A stretch of DNA of 64,000 nt from Catenaria anguillulae PL171 (GCA_002102555.1 MCFL01000082.1:1-64000); one strand, 5' to 3'; counted from the stretch's first letter, positions 11,372 through 22,951 are shown. A program made the numbers and translations. Notes: a model not told the origin generated them from the letters alone.

Positions 11372-14300
11372 ATGGGCCGCCTCGTCCAACTCGAAGTCAC
11401 AAACTTCAAGTCCTATCGCGGACACCATGTCATTGGGCCTTTCAAGGACTTTACCGCCGTCATTGGGCCCAATGGCTCTGGCAAGTCCAATCTCATGGAC
11501 GCCATCTCCTTTGTGCTCGGCGTCCAGTCGGCACACTTGCGCTCCACCAACCTCAAGGAGCTCATTTACCGCGGCCGAGCCCTTGTTGACGAACAAGGCA
11601 CGCCCGTGGCCACGGGCGAAACCGAGAGCGCAACGTCGGCGTCCGTGTCGGCCGTGTACGAGGATGATCAGGGCCGGAGAACAGTCTTTACTCGCACGTA
11701 TGTTCCTATTGTTCATTTTGTTGGCAAATCCTTACATCGGACGATCTTGCCTTTTTTGTGCTGACACATGTTTTTTGACCATCAGAATCGCCGCCGACGG
11801 CTCATCCGACTACCGCATCAACTCGCGCCCGTCAAAGCGCGAGCCCTACATCTCCCTCCTCGAGCGCGAAAACATCCTCGTCAAAGCCCGCAACTTTCTC
11901 GTGTTCCAAGGTGACGTTGAAGCCGTTGCCTCACAAAACCCCAAGGATCTGACCCGCCTCATCGAACAAGTCTCTGGGTCACTCGAGCTCAAGCCCCAGT
12001 ACGACACGCTCAAGGACGCCATGGACAAGCAGCTCGAGAGCTCAGCGTCCATGTACCAGAAGCGCAAAACCGTGCAGGCCGAGCTCAAGCAGTACCGCGA
12101 GCAAAAGGACGAGGCGGACAAGTTTGATGCGCTCGAGGTGGAGCGCGGCCAGCTCATCCTTGACCACACTCTTTGGCGGCTGTTTCACGTGGAGCGCGAC
12201 TTGGAGCGCGTGCAAGAGTCGACAAACAATGCGCAGGGGACAAGGGCCGAACTGGCCGAACTCGAGGCGGCCGCCGACCGCAAATTGGCCGCCGCAAAGC
12301 AGGCCGTGGCGGCCGCCACGCGCGATGTGACGCGCGCCGAACGCAAGGTCGCGGCAAAGGACAAGGAGATTGCCGATCGAGCGCCGCAGGTGGCTCAGCT
12401 GCAACAGTCGCGCACGCACGCCGAAGGTCGGCGTGACCGCCTCAGCGCAACGCGCAACAAGGTGGCGGCGGATGTGGAAAAGCACGCCGAGGGTGTTGAG
12501 CATCTTGAAAAGCAAATCAAGGCGCTCGATCAGGCAAAGCGCAAGGTCGAAACAAAGATTGCCAACGCCAAGCGCCAGCGCGAGGCGCTCGAGGCGTTTA
12601 CTGACGAGTACCACCGCATGCAGTCCGAGTACCTCGTGACCGCGGCGCCCGTGCAGCAAGAGCTGGATTCGGCCAGGCTCGGCACAAAAACGCGGGGCGA
12701 CCGCATCAAGGCCGCAGAGTCCAAACGCGATGCAGCCGAGCGGTCGCGGGTACAGGTGCAGACCGAGCTGGACGCGGCAAAGTCGAAATTGAGCAATGCG
12801 CGTGACAACTTGGAGCTCATGCACGCCAAGCTGGCCGACATTGACACGGAAATTGCCCAATCAGCATCACGTGCCGCGGCCTTGCGCGCGCGCGAAGTCC
12901 AACTCAACGAGTCCTTTGCCGACGTGTCGAGCAAGCTCATGGAATACACGGCCGACCGGCGCGCTACGCAGCGCGAGCGCGCACATGCCGAGCTGGTGGC
13001 CGAGCTCAAGGCCATGTTCCCCAACACGGTCCACGGCACGCTCGCGCAAGTGTGCAAACCCGCGCAGAAAAAGTACGAGGTGGCCGTGGGCAACGTGCTT
13101 GGCCGGCACCTCGACGCCATTGTCACAGACAACCAAGCCACGGCCATCGAGTGCATCCGGTACATGCGCGAGAACCGCAAGGGGCATGCACAGTTTTTGC
13201 CGCTGGCCGAGCTCGTGACCAAGGAAATTCCGCAAGCTCTGCGCATGTTTGCGCACGCACGACCCGCGCGCGACTTGATCGAGTACTCCAAGGACGTTGC
13301 GCCCGCGGTCGAGTATGCGTGCGGAACGGCGCTTGTGGCCGAGTCCATGGACGTGGCGCGGCACATTTGCTACGAGCGCGACACGCGCGTCAAGTGTGTG
13401 ACGCTGGACGGGATTACCATTCAAAAGGGCGGTGGCATGAGTGGCAGCAGTGATGGCGGGCGGGCGCAGCAGCAGCAGAGGGCGAGTCGGTGGGACGAGC
13501 AGGAGATGGACGACTTGCAGACCAGGCTCAACAACATTCGCGCACAGCTGCTGGAGGTGAATGCCGAAAAGCGCAAGGCCGCCGACCGCGAGCGGCCAGA
13601 GGAGCGCAGGGTCACGATTGCCGGGCAGGTCGAATACTTGACCAACTTGGCCAATGGGCTGCAGGCCAAGGTCGAGGCACTCGAAACGCAGGTGGCCGCG
13701 TTGGAGAAGGAGCGAGTGACGGCCGAGCGCACCATTGACGAGTTGCAAGAGGAAATGGGCGATGCCCACGTTGAGGATTTGGAAGCGCGGTTGGACGAGA
13801 TTAAGCAAGCAACCTTTGCCGATTTCTGCGCACGTGTGGGCGTCGGTGCCGTCGACGAGTTTGAGCGCATTGTGATCGAGTCGGCGGCTGCCGAGGCCCG
13901 CGAGTTGCAGGATGTGGAAAAGCAGCGCGCCAATGTCGAGTCGACGCTCGTGTTTGAACGCGAGCAGCTTGCCCAAATGCAGACTCGGCTCCAGTCGCTC
14001 GAGGACGACGTGGCAAAGCAAGAAAAGGCCATTGTCGAGGCCGAGCACAAGATGGAGCAAGTCCAGGAGGTGATTGCCGGAATTCAGGCCGAGATGGACG
14101 AGATGAGGCAAGAGTTGGATGGGCACAAGAAGGTACGAGACGAAAAGGCTGCGGCACACGGCCTGGCGAAGCGTCAGCTGGCCGAGGTGCGCAAGGAGCT
14201 CGAAGCCATGGATCGGGCGCTGGCAGAGCATTTCGATTCAAGGGTCCAGCTGCATCACCAGCGTGTGACCATGTTGCGGCGCGCGCGTGTGGAGGGCATT

Positions 14301-15242
14301 CCTATTCGGTTGACGGCCGGGTCCATGGCCAGTCTGGCGCCCGATGTGTCGCTTGCCGAGTCACAGGAGGTAAGTCAAGGGATCGAAATCGACTACTCGG
14401 GCTTGGATCCAGAGTTGCAAGCCGACGGGTCAGACCACATGGAGCAGCAGTTTAACGCGCGGCTCAACGAGATTGCCGCCGACCTGGATCGCATGGCACC
14501 CAACCGGCGCGCGCTGGACAAGATGTCTGGCGTCACGACAAAGGCCAAGCAGACTGAGAAGGAGTTTGACGCTGTGCGACGTGCGGCCAAGCACGCCAAG
14601 GATGCGTTCGAGTCGGTCCGGGCCGAGCGGTATACACGGTTCATGGACGCCTTCCAGCACATTTCCGGGTGCATTGACAAGGTGTACAAGGACTTGACCA
14701 TGTCGCGCAACTTCCCATTGGGCGGTACAGCATATTTATCGCTTGAGTCGGAGGAAGACCCATTCTCTTCGGGCATCAAGTATCACGCCATGCCACCCAT
14801 GAAGCGGTTCCGTGACATGGAGCAGTTGTCCGGTGGTGAGAAAACGGTCGCTGCGCTCGCGCTCTTGTTTGCCATCAACTCGTACCGGCCGTCGCCCTTC
14901 TTTGTTTTGGATGAAGTTGATGCTGCCCTCGATAATGCCAACGTGGCCAAGGTCGCGCGGTATGTGGTGCAAGCAGGGTTGGGCAAACAAGGCGGCAAGG
15001 ACGGCGAAACTGAGGCCGCGATGGATCGGGTCCAGTTTGTGGTCATTTCACTCAAGAACTCTTTCTACGAGCGTGCGCAAGCGTTAGTTGGCGTGCATCG
15101 TGACAATGATCAGAATACGTCAAGTGTGTTGACCCTGGATGTACGTTTCCCTCCTGCTAGTTTGCGACTTTTCTGGCAGAATTCGGAACTCACCCTTGCT
15201 TTTCGTTCGACTCTACAGCTTGAGCAGTTCCCAGCAGCCTAA
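11372..15242 (+). CDS. SMC1: Cohesin subunit SMC1
   Basis: Core ATPase arm of cohesin, pairing with SMC3 to hold sister chromatids together in the nucleus. Exons 11372..11697, 11786..15140 and 15219..15242 give 1234 residues, the usual SMC1 length. The start is the ATG of MGRLVQLEVTNFKSYRG. Walker A GPNGSGKSN lies near residue 32. Two long coiled coils flank a hinge (AQKKYEVAVGNVLGRHLDAI region), the ABC signature is LSGGEKTVAALALLF, and Walker B is FFVLDEVDAALDN. EIDYSGL before the signature matches SMC1 rather than other SMCs. The last exon encodes only LEQFPAA and the stop. The 78-nt intron before it has no in-frame stop, so retention would give a protein 26 residues longer. The 3.4-kb uninterrupted central exon shows that most of this sequence is accurate. 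Confidence 0.97.
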
Positions 15243-15396
15243 CGACCGGGTGGCTCGAGCGCCTTGTCGGCCTTTTTTCCTTTTAGGATTGCGGCTCCGA
15301 GTGTGTTTGGATGGATGTGTTTTGCCGTGTCATGTCATGTCTGTAGTCAGTCAAATATTTATGAATCCTTACATTTCCGTTCTCTGAACTCAGATT

Positions 15397-15699
15397 GTGC
15401 ACGCTAACAACGTTTTGTCGCCGACCAACGACGTCCTGTTGTCGTCCGTGGGAATCCATCCGCTGCCAATGGGCGTGTGGATCACAGTCCCACTATTTAC
15501 ATCCACGTATGTACATTCTTGGGCGAAATGGGTCGCCAAGAGCAGCGCAGACGTGGATGCCCTCGTGCAGGCCGTGCCGAAGTGGATTCAACAGTGCGAC
15601 GAGTGGACGTGGGCTATGGATGCGGAGTGGCGAAGATTCGGATACGTAGGTGGACGATGCCGTTGGATAGGAACACACTTGTCTGTCGCTCAACGATGA
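15397..15699 (+). CDS. Possible small open frame, about 100 residues
   Basis: An open frame with natural-looking composition (several Trp and charged residues) lies downstream of SMC1. It is preceded by GAACTCAG, which could be a splice acceptor. No family is recognised and no upstream exon could be assigned. It may be the 3' region of SMC1 or a decayed fragment. Confidence 0.22.
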   Translation: MHANNVLSPTNDVLLSSVGIHPLPMGVWITVPLFTSTYVHSWAKWVAKSSADVDALVQAVPKWIQQCDEWTWAMDAEWRRFGYVGGRCRWIGTHLSVAQR

Positions 15700-15900
15700 T
15701 TTATGGACACGAGAAGGATATTAAATTGGGACGAGTACATTACGTAGACGTGATCAGGTCGGCGCCCCACAACAACCGTCGGCCAGGCCACTGCCACATT
15801 CATCATAAATCTCACATGGAGCCATATGTACATATAAATAATTTTGGTCAATGAACATTGCGATACTTGAAGGAACTCGGGGCATGCCTCAGTTTCCAAG

Positions 15901-18501
15901 ATGATCAAAGCAAATCCCACATTCGCACCGGCACCGGCGCCTGCACAGGCTCAGACACACACCGACGTCCTTCGGCCAGACACTCCTCCTGTCAACATCC
16001 AAAGTCATGATGATGCCGCCCCCGCTGAAGACTTGCTGCCAACAGAAATCCTCATCACCCTTCTCTCCCTGACCCGCCCCTCCCCTTCCCTTGCCGCTGC
16101 TTGCCAAACGACCGCCATGATCGCTCGCTCGCATCATCAACGGCTGTCTTGGACGCAGTTCACCATCTTCCATGCACCGCTTCCTGACCATCGTCCTCAA
16201 GTTGGGACTCGAGCCGGCCCGCGCCAGTGCAATTCGCGGCTCGCCAAGTTCCTACTGTCCAGGCTGCCTGAGGAGCCCCGTCAAATGCCGCCCGTGGATG
16301 TCGAGGAGGAGGATGACGAGGATGACGAAGTTTCCGGCGAGCGTCCTATGGTTCCCGATGAGCAGCTCATTCCCGACTCGATTGAACAGCCGCGCATTGC
16401 CATGGTAGCTCCACTTGAACCAGTTCCCGACCCGCTCGTGACCATGCCGTTCCTCGCTTGGCTCTTCTCGCCCAAAGGCCCATTGCACATGACGAAAACA
16501 TTGAGCTCGGCCGAATTTTCATCCACCTTGCGCTCATTTTTCGACTCGAAACATGTGGCCGAATCCAAGTCTTCCGCGTTCCCTCTTTGGTCGCCTCTTC
16601 GTGATGCGCTTCAGCTCCTCGACTTCTCGATGCGCACAGGCAACCTCGGCGCTGCTTCATTGATCCTCTCTCAGCTCTCTCGAGTCATTCCCGGCGACTG
16701 CCTCGTGCCTGCCAAGCATTGGACCTACCTCCTGCTTGAAAACCGCCCCCGCGTGCTTCGATCTATCATGCACCTCGGCAACGAATCCGTCACATTCCCC
16801 ACATTTTGCTACTGGCTGGCCGCCCTCGAATGGTCGCTTCCGCTCCTTAAACTCGTCCACGCCCATTTCGACGACGTTTCCGGCTTGCGCGTCATCATGA
16901 CCAACGTGGATGTGCACGACCCAGACGCCTACCCACTCTACAACAGCATCCACTCATCTTTCATCAACCTCGACGACCCCGACCGCTTCATCCCCGTGCT
17001 CACCTACTTGCGCGACCAAGCCGGCGTCGACTTTTCCATGCACTGTATGCTCTTTCTCGAGCACAAGAAGCAGTACTACTCGTCGCTCAAGGCGCTGATC
17101 GAGTTCTTCGGGTTGGAGCTTTTGAACAGCTTTGACATGTACGAGATGTACGGCAACGGCAAGCGAATGTCGTGGATTGGCGCAAGCATGATGACGTGGG
17201 AGGCGGAAAAGGGGACCACAGATCATTTGGAGCAGATCATGAACCTTGGCCTGTATACTGAGTCTGCAGCGAGTCATGCCTTGCAGCTGGCCTTCCTCCG
17301 GGGCCATGACAATGTTGTTGACGTGTTGGTTGCAAATCTTGGTGATGACGTGCTTGGCGATATTTTGGTTCAATGTGCGTCTTGGTTATGTTTTCATCTT
17401 CGTCAACCATTCTTGGACACAGTACTGACTTACTTGATTGATTGCATAGTGCTGTTCGAAGACCAGAAGTTCAAACATCCGCCTTCTGCCCGGTACTTCA
17501 CGGAGCTCCTTTCGCACTATGGCCGCATGATGGAATATGGCGCCGTGCGACGCACGCCAACCCAAGAGCTGATCCGCGCCTTCCAAAAGCAACCGTTTCA
17601 ATTGTGGTCATACATGTTTCGCCTGCTCTTTGAAGCCACAGCCCCGCCCAACGCCCCGTGGGACTTGGTCAAAATCCTCCTCACATTCCTCAAACCGTTT
17701 GTCAACACGAAACCGTTCAACGCGGCATCCCTGGATGGCAACCCCTCGGACACCGACTACTTTGCGTTTTTCGGCCAAGCAGTGCTCCTGGTACAAACAC
17801 CGTTTATTGCTCGTCTGCTCATGGCCCTGCAAGAAACGGGCCAATTGTTTTCGACGCTGGCCAAGATGGACGCGGCATCCCGGTATGCCTGCACCATGAT
17901 CTTTTTGAGCGGCGTCGGTGTCGCGTGCTCAACCGAAACACCCGAGACCTACATGCTCAATGTTCGATCGCCTTTGCTCGAGGCCACCATGACCACGCTT
18001 CTGACCCATCACCCGACCTCAAAGCATCCAACAATTGCATCCATGGGCGTCCGAACCTTGGCCAGCAAGCCGAAACAGTGTCCGCACGACGAGTACCAAT
18101 TGCTCAGGTGTGCTCGGCCTTCAGTGGTGTGCCAAAGATGGCTGTTTCCGCTGCTCTTCCTCTTGGACTCGGACCTTGCCGTTTCATGTTTGGAGTGGAA
18201 CAAGTACACGCCGACGTGGGTGTGGAAGGCCGTGGCGCATTTGTTGCCGCAGGAGGACGGCGAATCGAGTTTGCATTTCCAGGTTTACTCAGCGGCCATC
18301 AAGGGTTTGTATCGGGTCCGGTGGGTGCTTGTTAGTGACGAGGACCATAAGGTCATGGTGCAGTTTGTTCCTGGGTGGATTCAGAGGTATTGCGAGTGGC
18401 AGCGGGTATTGGACGGGACATGGGTGGACTCGGAGGAAGAAGACGTGGATGAGAACGACGAGGATTCTAATGCTGACGAGGACGACAACAGTGATGAGTG
18501 A
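15901..18501 (+). CDS. Large helical protein with F-box-like N-terminus, unknown function
   Basis: Exons 15901..17374 and 17450..18501 are joined by a 75-nt intron (GTGCGT...GCATAG, phase 1; ILVQ/LLFEDQ), giving 841 residues. Residues about 43-75 (LLPTEILITLLSLTRP and following) resemble a degenerate F-box. The middle is made of helical, ankyrin-like units rich in Leu, His and Asp. Two acidic stretches occur: EEEDDEDDE after about residue 130, and a strongly acidic tail of Glu/Asp/Asn. The intron has no in-frame stop, so the unspliced frame also stays open. No catalytic motif is visible. A role as a ubiquitin-ligase adaptor would follow from a real F-box but is inference. Confidence 0.75.
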   Translation: MIKANPTFAPAPAPAQAQTHTDVLRPDTPPVNIQSHDDAAPAEDLLPTEILITLLSLTRPSPSLAAACQTTAMIARSHHQRLSWTQFTIFHAPLPDHRPQVGTRAGPRQCNSRLAKFLLSRLPEEPRQMPPVDVEEEDDEDDEVSGERPMVPDEQLIPDSIEQPRIAMVAPLEPVPDPLVTMPFLAWLFSPKGPLHMTKTLSSAEFSSTLRSFFDSKHVAESKSSAFPLWSPLRDALQLLDFSMRTGNLGAASLILSQLSRVIPGDCLVPAKHWTYLLLENRPRVLRSIMHLGNESVTFPTFCYWLAALEWSLPLLKLVHAHFDDVSGLRVIMTNVDVHDPDAYPLYNSIHSSFINLDDPDRFIPVLTYLRDQAGVDFSMHCMLFLEHKKQYYSSLKALIEFFGLELLNSFDMYEMYGNGKRMSWIGASMMTWEAEKGTTDHLEQIMNLGLYTESAASHALQLAFLRGHDNVVDVLVANLGDDVLGDILVQCASWLCFHLRQPFLDTVLTYLIDCIVLFEDQKFKHPPSARYFTELLSHYGRMMEYGAVRRTPTQELIRAFQKQPFQLWSYMFRLLFEATAPPNAPWDLVKILLTFLKPFVNTKPFNAASLDGNPSDTDYFAFFGQAVLLVQTPFIARLLMALQETGQLFSTLAKMDAASRYACTMIFLSGVGVACSTETPETYMLNVRSPLLEATMTTLLTHHPTSKHPTIASMGVRTLASKPKQCPHDEYQLLRCARPSVVCQRWLFPLLFLLDSDLAVSCLEWNKYTPTWVWKAVAHLLPQEDGESSLHFQVYSAAIKGLYRVRWVLVSDEDHKVMVQFVPGWIQRYCEWQRVLDGTWVDSEEEDVDENDEDSNADEDDNSDE

Positions 18502-18729
18502 GCATCCAGATGCTAGTTTGCTGCTGCGTCGTTGTCTTGTCCGAGTCAGTTGGTGTGCGATTTCGCCATTACTTGGGTTTTTCTCCAGGTCAGAAGGCAT
18601 GTATGTAAATACCTTGAGTGTTTCGTTCATTGATGTGATTGGAAATGAATTTCGGTTGAACACTCCATTAGTGTATTAAAATGGAGATGAGATGTGACTC
18701 GCAAAATGATAGCAAATACTGCGTGACAC
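18502..18729. other. Convergent 3' intergenic region
   Basis: 228 bases between two genes transcribed towards each other, presumably holding both 3' ends. No other feature is visible. Confidence 0.5.
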
Positions 18730-19344
18730 TTACTGCTGCTGACGCTGACGGCGCTGGCGGCGGCGACGGCGACGGCCGCCTTGACCATTAGCGTTCCCAC
18801 CGCCAACGCCAGTGCCGGCCCCAGTCCCCGTTTGGCCTTGCTGTGCGCCACCACCACCGTTCGAAAGCACCAAAGCACCACACGATCCAAACGTAAACCT
18901 CGGCGCATCTGCCTGAGCAACCTTGAGCAAACACTTGCCACCAGGCGCCTGACACTGCAACCCAGCGGGAATGCGGAACCCGAGCGTGACCCGCTGATCC
19001 CTGGCATTGGCCAAATCGCCACGCACGCCCGGAATCTGCTGCGTAATCTGCAACGTCTGGAACGCCTTGGCGGTACCAGTGGGATCAATCTGGACGGCCA
19101 GCGGACCTGCGCCGTCGCCGTTGGTGATTTGCCATTGGACTTGGGCCTCGCCACCGGCAGTCACGGTGATGGGCGGCGAGCGCGCGAGGGCTTGTTCGAC
19201 GTCGATGCCGCCGCAGGGGAAGTTGGGGAACGAGCCGACGTCGTCGTTGAAGAAAGGGGCGGGCGAGATGAGGCGGCCGTGGCCCAGGGCGAGGTGCGCG
19301 AGTTGTGCGACGACGAGGAGCGAGAGGACAGAGTTGGCGAGCAT
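18730..19344 (-). CDS. Secreted Egh16/Gas1-like protein (DUF3129-type)
   Basis: 204 residues with a clear signal peptide (MLANSVLSLLVVAQLAHLALG), after which the mature chain would begin HGRLISPAPF. The core carries the pattern of the fungal Egh16/GAS1 family: NFPCGG, WQITNGDGAGPL, QQIPGVRG, IPAGLQCQ, a GGKCLLKV segment and FGSCGALVL. Family members in plant pathogens are secreted and appressorium-associated; their biochemical role is unknown. The first mature residue would be histidine, as in copper-dependent LPMOs, but the rest of the predicted mature chain has no second histidine, so a normal histidine brace is not supported. The C-terminus is a Gly/Gln linker ending in an Arg/Gln-rich tail (RRRRRRQRRQRQQQ), which is unusual for the family. 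Confidence 0.8.
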   Translation of the reverse strand: MLANSVLSLLVVAQLAHLALGHGRLISPAPFFNDDVGSFPNFPCGGIDVEQALARSPPITVTAGGEAQVQWQITNGDGAGPLAVQIDPTGTAKAFQTLQITQQIPGVRGDLANARDQRVTLGFRIPAGLQCQAPGGKCLLKVAQADAPRFTFGSCGALVLSNGGGGAQQGQTGTGAGTGVGGGNANGQGGRRRRRRQRRQRQQQ

Positions 19345-20148
19345 CTTGGATATGTATGTAGAGGGAAGGGGCAGTGTGTATGCGATCTACGCGAGTTGTG
19401 TATGGATGAGTGTGGGTGTGGATGGGAACTGAACCAGTCAGATGACTCGGAGGAGTGAGGAGTTGGGTGAAGATGTAAAGTGTGGGTAAAGTGGTGAGGG
19501 GATCGACTGGTATTTGTACCCTGGGCCAATCGCCGCCGGTTCGCTAGAGATCCAAATGCCTCACTTGGAAGCACGGGGCACTCGGAAAAACCCCTCGCTC
19601 ACACAGTCCCACACGACGACCGGTATCGAGTCCGTGAACCGACACGGCTGGAATGTTGTGCAACGCGTCTCATGTCTCACATGCACAGCTTAGCCCTTGG
19701 GCTCAAGATCAGCGCTTGTTTACACTTACCACCACAAGCCTTTCGGTAAAGATGTGGGTACGTTGCGTTGCTGAGCCAAGTTCCCTCTACTTGGACAAAG
19801 CTAACGCTTGCAAATGACCAAAACAAACATTGAAATGTGTTTCAAGTTCCTGGTTTGTATCACAGACCTCGGCGCTCTTATTTTCAAGCTGGATGCTATT
19901 TCGTAACAAATCATTATGATCGGAGATCTGGACGGCCAGAGGGCGGTGGCCATAGGTACCAAAATGGCACAGCGGCACCGACGAGCCGCGTCTTCTGACC
20001 ATGCGTGCGTGACAACTAAGAAGGTAGACGCAGGGATTACGGCGAGAGAAAATGTATAGACATCGTGCACATGGAATAAATAGTCGGAATCAAGCCGCAT
20101 CATGGACAACAAAACAATGAAATCAACCTCAAAAATCGTGTTTCGCCG
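19345..20148. other. Intergenic region, no supported gene
   Basis: About 800 bases holding the promoter side of the secreted protein gene and the 3' side of the CEP164-like gene. No open frame with recognisable motifs was seen. Confidence 0.5.
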
Positions 20149-22951
20149 TCATGGATTGCCAATGGTGGGCTCAATATTGTCCAAAAACGTCCGCAACCAG
20201 AGCGTGTGCTCGCGCAACTTTCGCTCGGTAGCGGAGCATTCGGCAGCGAATGCGTCCAGGTGATGGGTCCCCAATGGCCGAGGTGGAAGGGTAGGCGGCG
20301 ACTCGGAAACCCATCGAGGCGCTGAAACCGATGTGGGAATGTAAGCTCGTTGCCTACATGCCGTTCCGTGCAGCAGTTAGCTCAGTGCAATGCGTCATGG
20401 AGCTGAGGAAATGAACGCACAGGGTCGGTGAATACCCAGAGCTTGTCTGGCGCCTTCGAGTCTGGATCCGATCCATGACAGCATGTAAACTTGCCTCCAC
20501 GTCACTCAACTCCGAGTCGGGCCCTGGAAGCGCAACAGTCTCGAGATACGACGGTAATGTTGACGTTGCCGAAACACGGCTTTTGAGAAGCACAGGGCGT
20601 TGCAAACTCGGGCTGCGTACAAGCTCGACTCGTGGCGTACTGGGAACAGAAGACTTGCGTGGACGACGGTGATGCCGGTGGCGACTTGGTGCACGAGAGG
20701 TAGAAGGTGTATCAGAAGGAGTTGCGTCAGCTTGCGAACGGGACGAGTCACTCGAATCCGTTAGGGATTTGTCATTCAGCGGCGCCGACTGCTGCTGATG
20801 CCGTTGGGACGCTTGCGTGATTGAATCTGCCACTTCGCCAGCGCTCGGGACGCGGGCAATGGCCGAAGTCGCAGGTGGCCGGCCGCGAGCAATTGCAGTA
20901 TCTTGGCCAGCTGGGGCGACACCCGCGGCATGATCCGTTTGGGCGGCCGTTTCTCGAGTGACCACAGTAACCTTTGGCGGTGGCGGTTCATCGGAAACAG
21001 CTGGCCGCTCCTGCTTCTGATGCAATTCTTGGGCAAGTTGCTCGAGGGCTTGGACGCGCGAACGGAGCTGATTCACCTCGCTGTCCCGCGCTTGCAGCCT
21101 GGCCTCGTACTCGGTACGCACTGCTTTCAACTCGTCGCCGTGGCTGGCAATCTGCTTTCGTGCAATCTCCAACTCATCTTGTGCAGCGGACAGCTGGTCA
21201 AGTGCGCCGGCCAGTTCGGCTCGTAATGACACAAGCTTCCCTTGGGAATGATCTGTTGTTGGTTCTGTTGAATGCCCCGTGTTGGCTTTTGATGCGGCCT
21301 CAGCAACCTCCAACTGCTGCTTGAGTTCCTTGATGTCCGCGAGGTACCTTTTCCCGGCCACATCCAACTGGTCCTCATGTTTCTTGACCATTGCAACCTG
21401 ATCTTGCTTGTACTTGAGCTCCATCTGCTTGATCTGCTCCACGCATGAATCCTTGGCCGCCTTGATCTTGTCGCCACACTCACTCTCCAATCTTCTCAAC
21501 TTGTCTTCCGCCTGCCGCCTGACAACCTCGAGCTCGGCAGCATGTTCTTGAGCAAGTCCATCGCGCAGTGCATTCATGGCACATTCCGACTGTGCCTTTG
21601 CCGTTGCCACCGCGGCTTGCAACTCGCGCTCATATTTGGTTGAGCGTTCGACCGACAATTCGTCGGCCACGCGCAAGCGGTCGCGAAGATCACGCAGTTC
21701 TGCTTCGAGCTCCGAAATGTGTGCGGATTGGTCGTCGATTTTGGCCTGAAGCGATTCGAGTTGAGGCGCAGACGAGTGGACCGATGGAAGCGACATGCCC
21801 GTCACACGGGGCGAGGGTAGCGATACTTGCGACCCGGATCGTGTGCGGGTCCCGTCGGTTGCGGATGCGTCCCCGTTGGCACCGGTAAGCAGCTGTGATT
21901 TGCTGTTGGACGAGGTCTTGTTGGATTTGAGTTTTGGGACTTTGGCAGAAAGTGAATGGACAGAGCCAGAGTTGCTCCCCGAGCGGGAGCGAGGAAGCTC
22001 ATTGTTGTCTGAGGCCGAGAGCTTGGCTGCCAGTTCGTTTGCCGAGTTTTTGCGCGACAAGTTGGACTGGGAAATGACTTGATGAATGGATTCGCGGCTC
22101 GACAGACGAGGGATAGACGACACGAGCGGTGCGGCCGTGGTGGAACCAAGTTTCGGTAATGCACTCGGAGCATTGATGCTGGCGATTGGAGCAAGTCTAG
22201 GCAAGTCGCGCAGCGGTCCCAGGGTCGACATAGGCTATAAACAAGCGGTTGAATTCAGTCCCGTAAAGAATCAAAACGCGCCAGTGCGAGGCACACAATA
22301 CCTTGACTTGATCCGAGATGGACTTGACGCTCTGCTTTGACATCGACTTTGACTGTTCCGTTTCGGCCTGCTCCTCTTGCGCTTCCTCGTCATCCACCAG
22401 CTCCTCTACGGATTCCTCAACAATTTCTTCCTTCTTTTTGTCATCAACATGTTCCCTTGACTTGTCTCCGCCACCAAAGTCGCCTGGGAACGGCTCGCCA
22501 CGCGCCTTGGCCTTTTCACGCGCATACATTTTGCGGTAGTACTCGTCGCACGGGTGTTCCCATATCGATTCCTTGTTGGAAAAGTTGTAGTAGTACACCT
22601 CGCCCGTATCCGTTTGGCTGTGGGAGCATGATAGCTTCGGTCAGATATCCCGTCATGACTCTGGAAGCTGAATGCAGAGCCGCACGCTCACCATGGTTTC
22701 CAAGCATCAGGTAGTGGAGCCTTGAGACCTTCGCGGGCAATCCAGAGCAGGTCGGCATCCTCTTCAAGGTTCATGCCAAGGAATTCGGCATATTCGTCGA
22801 TCTCTGTGTTGTTTCAAGGATGGATGGCAGACAAATGTTTATCAGCTTGGTGTTGCACTGGTCGCCACGGCATGGTGATCAGATCAACCAAACCTTTTTG
22901 GGTCGGCTCATAGTTTGGGTCAAAGACTTCTTCAAGCACAGTGTCGGCCAT
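20149..22951 (-). CDS. CEP164: CEP164-like distal-appendage protein
   Basis: CEP164 sits on the distal appendages of the mother centriole and is needed for basal-body docking and cilium assembly. Five exons (22951..22894, 22803..22692, 22617..22302, 22234..20421, 20353..20149) with introns of 90, 74, 67 and 67 nt give 834 residues, all phases consistent. The N-terminus matches animal CEP164: EIDEYAEFLGM, LLWIAREGLKAPLP, then a WW domain (DAWKPC, GEVYYYNF, SIWEHPCDEYYR; about residues 51-83). An acidic/Ser-rich region, GPLRDLPRLAPI, and a long coiled coil (about residues 330-560) follow. The final exon adds a predicted helical end (REHTLWLRTFLDNI). Its intron has a CTAAC branch point. The match of the first 90 residues is the decisive evidence; it implies a flagellated life stage. 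Confidence 0.9.

Noticed and set aside
12042..14231. Long minus-strand open frames across SMC1
   Set aside because: GC-rich antisense shadows; the Leu/His-rich composition mirrors the coiled-coil codons of SMC1.
17375..17449. Treating the whole 866-codon frame at 15901-18501 as one exon
   Set aside because: A 75-nt segment has GTGCGT and GCATAG ends with matching phase and hydrophobic, unlike-neighbour translation, so it is better read as an intron.
18730..19344. Copper-dependent LPMO
   Set aside because: Only the N-terminal His is present in the mature chain; the second brace histidine is absent, and the sequence pattern fits Egh16/DUF3129 better.
20354..20420. Ending the CEP164-like protein at the in-frame stop near 20354
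   Set aside because: A phase-matched intron with a CTAAC branch point leads to a further exon with protein-like helical sequence.
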